A stretch of 6,714 nucleotides of DNA from Chloroflexota bacterium (GTDB lineage: Bacteria > Chloroflexota > FW602-bin22 > JAMCYS01): NCBI GenBank assembly GCA_021847625.1, contig JAJZQK010000184.1:1-6714 (forward strand). The letters are read 5' to 3'. This document shows, piece after piece, positions 1 through 6,714 of this stretch (positions are counted from its first letter, which is position 1; the number at the start of each line of letters is the position of its first letter). A program made the translations under genes and the position numbers. The notes under the pieces are model-generated. The model was not told where the DNA came from. It searched no databases and saw nothing but the letters and a program-made list of their open reading frames with translations.

Positions 1-125
<125 letters not shown>

Positions 126-126
<1 letters not shown>

Positions 127-131
127 GGAAG
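126..131 (+). promoter_or_regulatory. Ribosome-binding site of pyrB (decides the start)
   Basis: AGGAAG starts at the last base of the pyrR stop codon and ends 6 bases before ATG 138. This favours ATG 138 over GTG 123, which has no purine-rich site ahead of it, and over ATG 144, where the spacing would be 12 bases. Confidence 0.7.
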
Positions 132-137
132 ATACCC

Positions 138-1091
138 ATGGTTATGAATCGAAAGCACGTTCTCGATCTGGACGATTTCACTCGTGAGGAGATAGATCTG
201 ACCCTGGAAACCGCTAACGCGATGAAAGAGGTGCTCTCCCGGCCGATCAAGCGCGTCCCGGCTTTGCGGGGGAAGACGGTAGTCAATCTCTTCTACGAGG
301 CTAGCACGCGTACCCGCGTATCGTTCGAGCTGGCCGCGAAGAGCCTCTCGGCCGACGTCGTCAACGTGGCCGCCTCGGGCAGTAGCGTCGCCAAGGGCGA
401 GTCGCTCATCGATACCGTGCGCACGCTGCAGGCGTTGGGCGGCGATATGGTCGTGATGCGACACTCGCAGGCGGGCGCCCCTCACCTGATCGCTCAGCAC
501 ATCCACGGCTCGGTGCTCAATGCCGGCGACGGTTGGCACGCCCACCCGACCCAGGCCCTGCTCGACCTCTACACGGTGCGCGAGCGGCTGGGTCGCATCG
601 AGGGCCTGTCGCTGGTCATCGTGGGCGACATACTTCACTCCCGGGTGGCGCGCTCGAACATCTGGGGCTTCACCAAGATGGGGGCGGAGGTCACTTTGTG
701 CGGGCCGGGGACGATGATGCCCGTCTGGGAGGACGACTTCTCGCTTGCCGGCTATCTCCCCAAGGTCCGCATTGAGCACGACCTGGACAAGGCCATCGAT
801 GGCGCCGACATCGTGATGGCGCTGCGGTTGCAGCGCGAGCGCCAGCAGGGGGGGTTGCTGCCGAGCATCCGCGAGTACGCTGAGGTCTACCAGCTGAACG
901 AGCGGCGCTTGGCGAAGGCCAAGCCGGGGCTGCTCGTGATGCATCCCGGCCCGATGAACGAGGGCGTAGAGATTGCCCCCGAGGTGGCCTACGGGCCAAG
1001 GTCGGTCATCGAAGAGCAAGTGACCAACGGTGTGGCCATCCGCATGGCTTTGCTCTACCTCTTGGCGGGCGGCAGGCCCAGCGAGATATAG
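138..1091 (+). CDS. pyrB: Aspartate carbamoyltransferase catalytic chain (ATCase)
   Basis: Catalyses carbamoyl phosphate + L-aspartate to N-carbamoyl-L-aspartate + phosphate, the committed cytosolic step of UMP synthesis. From ATG 138 the protein has 317 residues, close to the ~305-residue Bacillus enzyme. Visible motifs: the carbamoyl-phosphate loop STRTR (residues 56-60); the mobile SSVAKGE loop (82-88) with the active-site lysine K86; VMRH (106-109); HPTQ (136-139); [12 protein letters not shown] (163-174); LRLQRER (229-235), which supplies the aspartate-binding arginine; and MHPGP (268-272). These separate it from ornithine carbamoyltransferase. All expected catalytic residues are present. 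No pyrI regulatory-chain gene is adjacent, so the enzyme is probably either an unregulated trimer as in Bacillus or associated with the neighbouring dihydroorotase as in Aquifex-type complexes; the sequence does not decide between them. An in-frame GTG at 123 would add five residues but overlaps the pyrR stop and lacks a ribosome-binding site. Confidence 0.97.
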   Translation: MVMNRKHVLDLDDFTREEIDLTLETANAMKEVLSRPIKRVPALRGKTVVNLFYEASTRTRVSFELAAKSLSADVVNVAASGSSVAKGESLIDTVRTLQALGGDMVVMRHSQAGAPHLIAQHIHGSVLNAGDGWHAHPTQALLDLYTVRERLGRIEGLSLVIVGDILHSRVARSNIWGFTKMGAEVTLCGPGTMMPVWEDDFSLAGYLPKVRIEHDLDKAIDGADIVMALRLQRERQQGGLLPSIREYAEVYQLNERRLAKAKPGLLVMHPGPMNEGVEIAPEVAYGPRSVIEEQVTNGVAIRMALLYLLAGGRPSEI

Positions 1092-1098
1092 GGGAGGT
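1091..1098 (+). promoter_or_regulatory. Ribosome-binding site of pyrC (decides the GTG start)
   Basis: GGGGAGGT begins at the last base of the pyrB stop codon and sits 6 bases before GTG 1105. It is the strongest Shine-Dalgarno-like match among the gene junctions here and fixes the pyrC start well downstream of the in-frame ATG at 1030, which lies inside pyrB. Confidence 0.8.
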
Positions 1099-1104
1099 AG
1101 CAAC

Positions 1105-2469
1105 GTGACAGACGTTATCATCAAGGGCGGTCGGATCGTCGACCCCAGCCAGGATTTGGATACCACGGGCGACCTCCTTATTCGCGACGGCCGCGTCGCC
1201 GGCATTGGTGGGGAGGCCAAGGGTGAGTTGGCGGCGTCGGCGGATGCGTATTCGTTCGATGCGACGGGGATGGTCGTGGCGCCCGGCTTCATCGACCTCC
1301 ATTGCCATCTGCGCGAGCCGGGCTTCGAGGAGAAGGAGACGGTTGCCACGGGCAGCCGGGCCGCCGTCGCCGGGGGGTTCACCACCGTGTGCTGCATGCC
1401 CAACACCGACCCGGCCCTGGACACGCGGGTAAGCGTGGAGTTCGTACAGCGGCTGGCCAGCGTCGTCGACGCCGCCCGGGTGCTGTGCATTGGCGCGGTT
1501 ACCAAGGGGCGGGCCGGCAAGGAGCTCTCGGAGATGGCCGAGCTGGCCGCAGCGGGGGCCGTCGGCTTCAGCGACGACGGCAATCCGGTGGCCGGCGCGA
1601 CGATGATGCGCAATGCCCTGGCCTACAGCCGGATGCTCGGGTTGCCGGTCATCGACCACTGCGAGGACCCGGAGCTGGTGAAGGGCGCGGCGATGAACGA
1701 AGGGCCCGTGGCCACCCGCCTGGGCTTGCGAGGTGCCCCCGCGGCTGCCGAAGAGATTATGGTGGCCCGCGACATAGCCCTGGCCGAGCTGACGGGCGGC
1801 TGGGTCCATATCGCGCACGTCAGTTGTGCCCGGGCCGTGGCCCTGGTGCGAGCGGCGAAGGCGCGTGGCGTGCGCGTCACGGCCGAGGCCACGCCGCACC
1901 ACCTGGTGATGACGGACGAGCTGGTCTATGGCCGCTGGAATACCTTCCCCGGCTCCACTGTGGCCCATCTGCCCTACGACACCAACACGAAGGTCAATCC
2001 GCCGCTGCGTTCGCGGGCGGACGTGGCCGCCTTGATCGAGGGCCTGCGTGATGGTACCATCGACGCCATTGCCACGGACCACGCCCCGCACCACGTGGTG
2101 GACAAGGTCTGCGAGTACGAGTTCGCCGCCCCGGGGCTGAGCGGGCTGGAAACGGCCCTGCCGGCGCTTCTTATCCTGGTCGAGCAGGGCCTCCTGCCGC
2201 TGGCAGAGGTGATTCGCCTGCTGACGGCGGGCCCGGCGAAGGTGCTGGGGAGCGAGGTGGGAAGCCTGCGCGTTGGCCGAGTGGCGGACGTTACGGTGTT
2301 CGACCCCGCGCAGCAGTGGACCGTCACGGCGGAGTCGCTCCAGTCGAAGGGCAAGAACACGCCGTTCCTCGGCGAGACCGTCCGCGGCAAGGTGGTGCTG
2401 GCGCTCCGAGAGGGACGGCCCGTCTTCGGTGCGGAGCGGGTGGTGCGCCCGCTGGCAATCGAGAGGTGA
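1105..2469 (+). CDS. pyrC: Dihydroorotase, class I
   Basis: Zinc amidohydrolase that reversibly cyclises N-carbamoyl-L-aspartate to dihydroorotate, the third pathway step. The protein has 454 residues from GTG 1105, slightly longer than Bacillus PyrC (428). The TIM-barrel signature is complete: DLHCHLREPG (64-73, metal ligands H66 and H68), GGFTTVCCMPNTDP (90-103), FSDDG (155-159), which supplies the aspartate metal ligand used in Aquifex/Bacillus-type enzymes, DHCED (184-188), VHIAHVS (234-240), EATPHHL (261-267), KVNPPLR (296-302) and IATDHAPHH (322-330) with catalytic D325. The N- and C-terminal parts (about 1-55 and 380-454, with GRVADVTVFDP at 391-401) form the small beta domain typical of amidohydrolases. 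The stretch between PHHL and NPPLR is about 14 residues longer than I recall for Bacillus. The gene lies 13 bases after pyrB and 4 before carA. A hydantoinase is the main alternative, but the motifs and operon argue strongly for dihydroorotase. Confidence 0.97.
   Translation: MTDVIIKGGRIVDPSQDLDTTGDLLIRDGRVAGIGGEAKGELAASADAYSFDATGMVVAPGFIDLHCHLREPGFEEKETVATGSRAAVAGGFTTVCCMPNTDPALDTRVSVEFVQRLASVVDAARVLCIGAVTKGRAGKELSEMAELAAAGAVGFSDDGNPVAGATMMRNALAYSRMLGLPVIDHCEDPELVKGAAMNEGPVATRLGLRGAPAAAEEIMVARDIALAELTGGWVHIAHVSCARAVALVRAAKARGVRVTAEATPHHLVMTDELVYGRWNTFPGSTVAHLPYDTNTKVNPPLRSRADVAALIEGLRDGTIDAIATDHAPHHVVDKVCEYEFAAPGLSGLETALPALLILVEQGLLPLAEVIRLLTAGPAKVLGSEVGSLRVGRVADVTVFDPAQQWTVTAESLQSKGKNTPFLGETVRGKVVLALREGRPVFGAERVVRPLAIER
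2464..2469 (+). promoter_or_regulatory. Ribosome-binding site of carA, overlapping the pyrC stop
   Basis: AGGTGA at 2464-2469, within GAGAGGTGAT, includes the pyrC TGA and lies 4 bases before GTG 2474. The spacing is short, and the overlap with the upstream stop codon suggests coupling to pyrC translation. Confidence 0.55.
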
Positions 2470-2473
2470 TACT

Positions 2474-3583
2474 GTGAAGAGATGTGTTCTCGCCCTGGAG
2501 GATGGTGCCTGGTACGAAGGCTACTCTTTCGGGGCCGAGCGTGATGCCGAGGGCGAGGTCGTGTTCTGCACCTCGATGACGGGGTATCAGGAGATCTGCA
2601 CCGATGCGTCCTACCGGGGGCAGATGGTCGTCCTGACCTACCCCTTGATCGGCATATACGGCGTCGTCGACCAGGACGCGCAGTCGTACCGGCCCTGGGC
2701 GGAAGCGCTCATCGTGCGCGATTACTACGACGACTACAGCAACTGGCGAGCCGAGGACAGCCTCCACCGCTATCTCCAGCGCGAGAACGTGCCGGCGATT
2801 GCCAGCGTCGACACGAGGGCGCTGACGCGCCACCTGCGCACGTACGGGACCATGCGCGCCGTCCTCCGGGTGGCGCCTGATGTAGAGCCCGCGGTGCTGG
2901 TCGAACAGGCGGGCAGGGTGCGCTCGCTGTCGGAGAAGGACCTTGTCGGCGAGGTGACGGTCAAGCAATCATATACCGTGCTGCCAATGCGTCGCGAGGG
3001 TGGCGGGCGACCGTCCCGGATAGTGGTCGTGGATTGCGGGGCCAAGGCAAACATCGTCCATTGGCTCTCGGCCAAGGGGGCGGAGGTCGTCGTCGTGCCG
3101 GCAAACACCGGGGTCAGTGAAGTGCAAGCGCTGCGTCCCGACGGCGTTGTCTTCTCGAACGGTCCCGGCGACCCGACGTCGGTGCCAGGGGTTGTGGCGA
3201 CCATGCGGCAACTGCTGGCGACGGAGACGCCAATGCTCGGCATCTGCCTCGGGCATCAGATGCTAGGGTTGGCCATCGGCGGGACCACCAGCCGACTCAA
3301 GTTCGGCCACCACGGTGGCAACCATCCGGTGCGGGACAACACCACCGGCAGAGTGTACATAACTTCACAGAATCACGAGTTCCAGGTCGAGGAGTCTTCG
3401 CTCGCCGCGGCGGAAGGTTTCCTCGTCAGCCACGTTAACTTGAACGACGGCTCGGTCGAAGGGCTGGCCCATCGCACGCGACCGGTGTTCTCGGTGCAGT
3501 ACCATCCAGAAGCTGGGCCCGGGCCGCAAGACAATCTGCACGTCTTCGATAAGTTCCTGGCATCTTGTCAAGGGGATAGGTGA
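2474..3583 (+). CDS. carA: Carbamoyl-phosphate synthase small (glutaminase) subunit
   Basis: Hydrolyses glutamine and passes ammonia through a tunnel to CarB. From GTG 2474 it encodes 369 residues, a normal length for the family. Residues 1 to about 135 form the CarA-specific N-terminal domain ([17 protein letters not shown] at 31-40, DASYRGQ at 44-50, [12 protein letters not shown] at 111-122). Residues from about 182 form a class I glutamine amidotransferase: SNGPGDP (228-234), the nucleophile C258 in GICLGHQ (256-262), GHHGGNHPV (278-286), and H344 and E346 of the triad in QYHPEA (342-347). One oddity is SQNHEF (298-303): E302 sits where the E. coli enzyme has glutamine-contacting Gly313. 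HPEAGPGP also carries Gly where Ser is usual. The gene starts 4 bases after pyrC and overlaps carB by one base, matching the need for equal subunit amounts. The start is supported by VLALEDG beginning at the usual distance from it; the in-frame ATG at 2273 lies deep inside pyrC. Confidence 0.97.
   Translation: MKRCVLALEDGAWYEGYSFGAERDAEGEVVFCTSMTGYQEICTDASYRGQMVVLTYPLIGIYGVVDQDAQSYRPWAEALIVRDYYDDYSNWRAEDSLHRYLQRENVPAIASVDTRALTRHLRTYGTMRAVLRVAPDVEPAVLVEQAGRVRSLSEKDLVGEVTVKQSYTVLPMRREGGGRPSRIVVVDCGAKANIVHWLSAKGAEVVVVPANTGVSEVQALRPDGVVFSNGPGDPTSVPGVVATMRQLLATETPMLGICLGHQMLGLAIGGTTSRLKFGHHGGNHPVRDNTTGRVYITSQNHEFQVEESSLAAAEGFLVSHVNLNDGSVEGLAHRTRPVFSVQYHPEAGPGPQDNLHVFDKFLASCQGDR
3570..3576 (+). promoter_or_regulatory. 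Ribosome-binding site of carB, inside the end of carA
   Basis: AAGGGGA lies 6 bases before ATG 3583 and within the last codons of carA. Together with the TGATG stop/start overlap it suggests that ribosomes finishing carA reinitiate on carB. Confidence 0.65.
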
Positions 3584-6500
3584 TGGCCGAAGCAAGCGTA
3601 CGCAAGGTACTGGTAATCGGTTCGGGCCCGATCGTGATCGGCCAAGCCGCGGAGTTTGACTACGCCGGCACGCAGGCCTGCAAGGCCCTGCGCGAGGAGG
3701 GTGTCACCTCCGTGCTGGTGAACTCCAACCCGGCGACGATCATGACCGACGAGGGAATCGCCGACGCCGTCTATGTCGAGCCGTTGACGGTAGAAGTGCT
3801 GGAGCGGGTCATCGACCGGGAGAGGCCGGATGGGCTCCTGCCCACGCTGGGCGGCCAGACGGGGCTGAACCTCGCCGTCGAGTTGGCCGACGCCGGCATC
3901 CTCGATAAATACGGCGTGCGTTTGCTCGGGACGCCCCTTAGCACGATCAAGAGGGCCGAGGACCGGGAACTGTTCAAGCAGATGCTTAAGGAGATTGGCG
4001 AGCCGGTGCCCGACAGCGTCACGGTCTATACGTTGGAAGAGGCTCGTGCCTTTGCGGCCCAGCAAGGGCTGCCTCTCGTCATCCGCCCCGCCTATACCCT
4101 CGGCGGCACCGGCGGTGGCATCGCTCACACGCCGGACGAGTTCGACCGCATTGTCGCCAACGGCCTCGCCGCGAGCCCGATCCACCAGGTGCTGGTGGAG
4201 ATCTCGGTGATGGGCTGGAAGGAGATCGAGTACGAAGTGATGCGCGACGGGGCGGATACGTGCATCACCGTGTGCAATATGGAGAACATCGACCCGATGG
4301 GCGTGCACACGGGCGATAGCATCGTCGTCGCCCCAAGCCAGACGCTTTCCGATCGCGACTATCAGATGTTGCGCACGGCCTCCATCAAGATCATCCGCGC
4401 CCTCGGCATCGAAGGGGGCTGCAACATTCAATTCGGCTTGGATCCAAAATCGTTCCAGTACTGCGTAATCGAGGTCAACCCGCGCGTGAGCCGTTCCTCG
4501 GCGCTGGCCTCCAAGGCCACGGGCTATCCCATCGCCCGGGTGGCGGCCAAGATCGCCGTCGGGCGGCGGCTCGACGAGATTCCCAACGCCGTCACCGGCA
4601 AGACGGCGGCCGCCTTTGAGCCGGCGTTGGACTACTGCGTGGTCAAGATTCCTCGCTGGCCGTTCGACAAGTTCCCGGCCGGCGACCGCACGATCACGAC
4701 CCAGATGAAGGCGACCGGCGAGGTGATGGCGATCGACCGTTGCTTCGAGGCCGCGCTGCAGAAGGCGGTGCGGTCGTTGGAGGTCGGCGGGCGCACGCTC
4801 CTCTGGGAAGACCGCAAGTGGGGGAAGGGCGAGGATGGCCCGACCGAGGCGCTTTGGCATGATATCGTGGTGCCGAACGACCTGCGGCTCTGGGCCCTCG
4901 CGGCCGCCCTGCGGCGGAAAGTCACCGTGGAGGATCTGGCCGAGAGGACGAGGATCGATCCCTGGTTCCTGCGCCGGCTGCGGCGCATCGTGGATATGGA
5001 GCGCCGTCTGCTGGGCGAGACCCTGTTGCCGGACGTGATGCGGGAGGCGAAGCGGCTTGGCTTCTCCGACGTGCAGATTGCCACGCTCGGCGACCTCCTG
5101 CCGGAGCAGGTGCGCCAGCTTCGCTTGAGCTGGGGCATTCGCCCGGTCTACAAGATGGTCGACACGTGCGCGGCCGAGTTCGCGGCGGAGACGCCTTACT
5201 TCTACAGCACGTACGATCTGGAGAACGAGGCCGAGCCCCTGCCGGGGCCACGGGCGGCCGTCGTCGGGTCCGGACCCATCCGCATCGGCCAGGGCATCGA
5301 ATTCGACTACTGCTCCGTCCATTCCGCCTGGGCTCTTCAGCAGGCGGGGATGAAGAGCATTATGATCAATAGCAACCCGGAGACGGTCAGCACCGACTTC
5401 GACACGTCCGACCGCCTCTATTTCGAGCCGCTCGACGAGGAGAGCGTGCGTGATATGCTCGAGAACGAGGGCCTCGACGAGACGGCGGCGGTCGTCCAGT
5501 TTGGCGGCCAGACGGCGATCAACATGGCCGGCCCCCTCACGAGCGCGGGCGCCCAGATCATCGGTTCTGGCGCGGAGGCGATCGACATCGCCGAGGATCG
5601 CAAGCGTTTCGAGAGTTTCCTCGAACATCTGGGCATCCCCCAGCCGCCGGGAGCGACGGTGACCACGGTCGAAGAGGCGCTGCAGATGGCCCAGCTGATC
5701 GAGTACCCCGTGCTCGTGCGGCCGTCGTACGTCCTCGGCGGGCGGGCGATGGAGATCGTGCAGAACGCGACGGAGCTTGTCCGCTACGTTACGGCCGCCA
5801 CGGAGGTCTCGACCAAGCGCCCCATCCTCATCGACAAGTACCTCGAAGGCAAGGAAGTAGAGGTAGACGCGATATGCGACGGGGAGCAGGTGCTGATCCC
5901 CGGGATCATGGAACACATCGAACGGGCGGGGGTGCACAGCGGCGATAGCACGGCGGTCTATCCTGGCATCAACATGTCCTCGTTCGAGGTCGACACCATC
6001 GTCGACTACACGACGCGCATCGGCCTGGCCCTCAACGTGAGGGGGTTGATGAACGTCCAGTACGTGATCTACGACGGCGAGGTGTACGTCATAGAGGTCA
6101 ACCCCCGGGCCAGCCGCACGGTGCCGTTTCTCTCCAAGGTCACGGGCGTGCCCATGGTGCGCCTGGCGACGCTCATCATGGTTGGCAACAGCCTGGCCAG
6201 CCAGGGCTACTCGGGGGGGCTCTGGAAGCGGCAGAAACTGGTCGCCGTGAAGGCTCCCGTGTTCTCGATGGCTAAGCTCGTCGGCGTCGATACTTACCTG
6301 GGTCCGGAGATGAAGTCAACCGGCGAGGTGATGGGCATTGACCGTACGTATGACCGTGCCCTGCGCAAGGGGCTGATTGCCGCTGGTCTCGCCCTGCGAC
6401 CCGAGGGGGCGCTGCTGCTGAGCATAGCGGACAAGGATAAGCCCGCGGCCGTGCCGCTGGTGCGGCAGCTTCACGAGCATGGCTACACGTTCTACGCGAC

Positions 6501-6714
6501 GGAGGGCACGGCGGCGATGCTGGAGGCCGTGGGTTTGCCGGTGCGCCTCATAACTAAGAAGCTAGACCAGGGGTCGCCCAACGTGATCGACGTGATCAAG
6601 ACGCGGCAGGTCATCGGCGCGGTCAACACCATGACCGGCGACCGCATGCCACTGCGGGATGGCTTCGATATCCGCCGGGCGGCGGCGGAGAACGGCATAC
6701 CGTGCTTCACTTCT
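3583..6714 (+). CDS. carB: Carbamoyl-phosphate synthase large subunit (3' end outside window)
   Basis: Makes carbamoyl phosphate from bicarbonate, ammonia supplied by CarA and two ATP. The frame is open from ATG 3583 to the edge, giving 1044 of roughly 1060-1100 residues. Two homologous ATP-grasp halves are visible. The carboxyphosphate half has [15 protein letters not shown] (13-27), [10 protein letters not shown] (87-96), R128, [12 protein letters not shown] (168-179) and [10 protein letters not shown] (297-306). The carbamoyl-phosphate half has [15 protein letters not shown] (562-576), QFGGQTAIN (639-647), [13 protein letters not shown] (713-725) and [12 protein letters not shown] (838-849). 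The C-terminal MGS-like allosteric domain starts near 942 and keeps equivalents of the E. coli UMP/IMP-site residues: K953, T973, T976, K993 and N1015. Of the E. coli ornithine-site acids, E780 and D788 are kept, but the Glu of the VKE motif is A891 (VKAPVF), as I recall for Bacillus and Streptococcus enzymes. This suggests a UMP-controlled synthase with little ornithine response. No in-frame stop or frameshift is seen. Confidence 0.97.
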   Translation, partial: MAEASVRKVLVIGSGPIVIGQAAEFDYAGTQACKALREEGVTSVLVNSNPATIMTDEGIADAVYVEPLTVEVLERVIDRERPDGLLPTLGGQTGLNLAVELADAGILDKYGVRLLGTPLSTIKRAEDRELFKQMLKEIGEPVPDSVTVYTLEEARAFAAQQGLPLVIRPAYTLGGTGGGIAHTPDEFDRIVANGLAASPIHQVLVEISVMGWKEIEYEVMRDGADTCITVCNMENIDPMGVHTGDSIVVAPSQTLSDRDYQMLRTASIKIIRALGIEGGCNIQFGLDPKSFQYCVIEVNPRVSRSSALASKATGYPIARVAAKIAVGRRLDEIPNAVTGKTAAAFEPALDYCVVKIPRWPFDKFPAGDRTITTQMKATGEVMAIDRCFEAALQKAVRSLEVGGRTLLWEDRKWGKGEDGPTEALWHDIVVPNDLRLWALAAALRRKVTVEDLAERTRIDPWFLRRLRRIVDMERRLLGETLLPDVMREAKRLGFSDVQIATLGDLLPEQVRQLRLSWGIRPVYKMVDTCAAEFAAETPYFYSTYDLENEAEPLPGPRAAVVGSGPIRIGQGIEFDYCSVHSAWALQQAGMKSIMINSNPETVSTDFDTSDRLYFEPLDEESVRDMLENEGLDETAAVVQFGGQTAINMAGPLTSAGAQIIGSGAEAIDIAEDRKRFESFLEHLGIPQPPGATVTTVEEALQMAQLIEYPVLVRPSYVLGGRAMEIVQNATELVRYVTAATEVSTKRPILIDKYLEGKEVEVDAICDGEQVLIPGIMEHIERAGVHSGDSTAVYPGINMSSFEVDTIVDYTTRIGLALNVRGLMNVQYVIYDGEVYVIEVNPRASRTVPFLSKVTGVPMVRLATLIMVGNSLASQGYSGGLWKRQKLVAVKAPVFSMAKLVGVDTYLGPEMKSTGEVMGIDRTYDRALRKGLIAAGLALRPEGALLLSIADKDKPAAVPLVRQLHEHGYTFYATEGTAAMLEAVGLPVRLITKKLDQGSPNVIDVIKTRQVIGAVNTMTGDRMPLRDGFDIRRAAAENGIPCFTS

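Noticed and set aside
848..854. Seven-G runs at 848-854 (pyrB) and 6213-6219 (carB) as possible frameshift or sequencing-slip sites
   Set aside because: Reading frame and conserved motifs continue unbroken on both sides of each run, so there is no sign of a shift.
1030..1104. Upstream in-frame ATG 1030 extending pyrC by 25 residues, and likewise ATG 2273 extending carA by 67
   Set aside because: Both extensions lie inside the preceding gene's coding sequence and encode non-homologous peptide. The GTG starts have ribosome-binding sites and begin at the usual family N-terminus.
1006..2094. 362-codon - strand open frame opposite pyrC
   Set aside because: It is in codon register with pyrC, so it reflects avoidance of TTA/CTA/TCA in pyrC; the product is Arg/Gly/His-rich without a family signature.
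1081..3600. Intrinsic terminators or internal promoters at gene junctions
   Set aside because: The junctions are 13 bases or shorter and I found no stem followed by a T-run and no convincing -35/-10 pair.
3619..5310. Repeat between the two halves of carB (GSGPI at residues 13 and 562, offset 549)
   Set aside because: This is the ancient internal duplication shared by all CarB proteins and is too diverged at the DNA level to count as a repeat element.

Overview
The window is one tightly packed stretch of a bacterial de novo pyrimidine (UMP) biosynthesis operon, all on the + strand: the 3' end of pyrR, complete pyrB, pyrC and carA, and carB running off the right edge. It encodes the first three pathway steps (carbamoyl phosphate synthesis, aspartate transcarbamylation, dihydroorotate ring closure) plus the tail of the UMP-sensing regulator. 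I see no mobile element, tRNA/rRNA, CRISPR array or unfamiliar gene, and no evidence of a previously undescribed system. No stretch longer than about 20 bases lies outside a gene.

Layout: pyrR tail 1-126; an 11-base gap; pyrB 138-1091; a 13-base gap; pyrC 1105-2469; a 4-base gap; carA 2474-3583; a 1-base overlap (TGATG); carB 3583-6714 (open at the window edge). Each start has a purine-rich ribosome-binding site. pyrC and carA start with GTG, pyrB and carB with ATG. Spacing and overlap imply one polycistronic mRNA with translational coupling, at least at carA/carB. No terminator or internal promoter is evident. The operon promoter and any classical PyrR leader attenuator would lie upstream of pyrR, outside the window.

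Organism: base composition is GC-rich (roughly mid-60s percent by eye) with strong G/C bias at third codon positions. The pyrR-pyrB-pyrC-carA-carB order, an ATCase with no adjacent regulatory (pyrI) gene, a class I dihydroorotase with the FSDDG aspartate, and Bacillus-like rather than E. coli-like CarB motifs point away from Proteobacteria. A high-GC Gram-positive or Chloroflexota-type lineage fits; Chloroflexota is my best guess from remembered motif resemblance, with low confidence.

How it works together: CarA releases ammonia from glutamine, which CarB uses with bicarbonate and two ATP to make carbamoyl phosphate. PyrB joins this to aspartate, and PyrC cyclises the product to dihydroorotate. 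UMP probably feeds back twice: through PyrR on operon expression and through the C-terminal MGS-like domain of CarB. The points most worth a second look are a pair of mutually exclusive hairpins in the pyrR tail, a Gly-to-Glu change at a glutamine-contacting position of CarA, loss of an ornithine-site glutamate in CarB, and an extra loop in PyrC.
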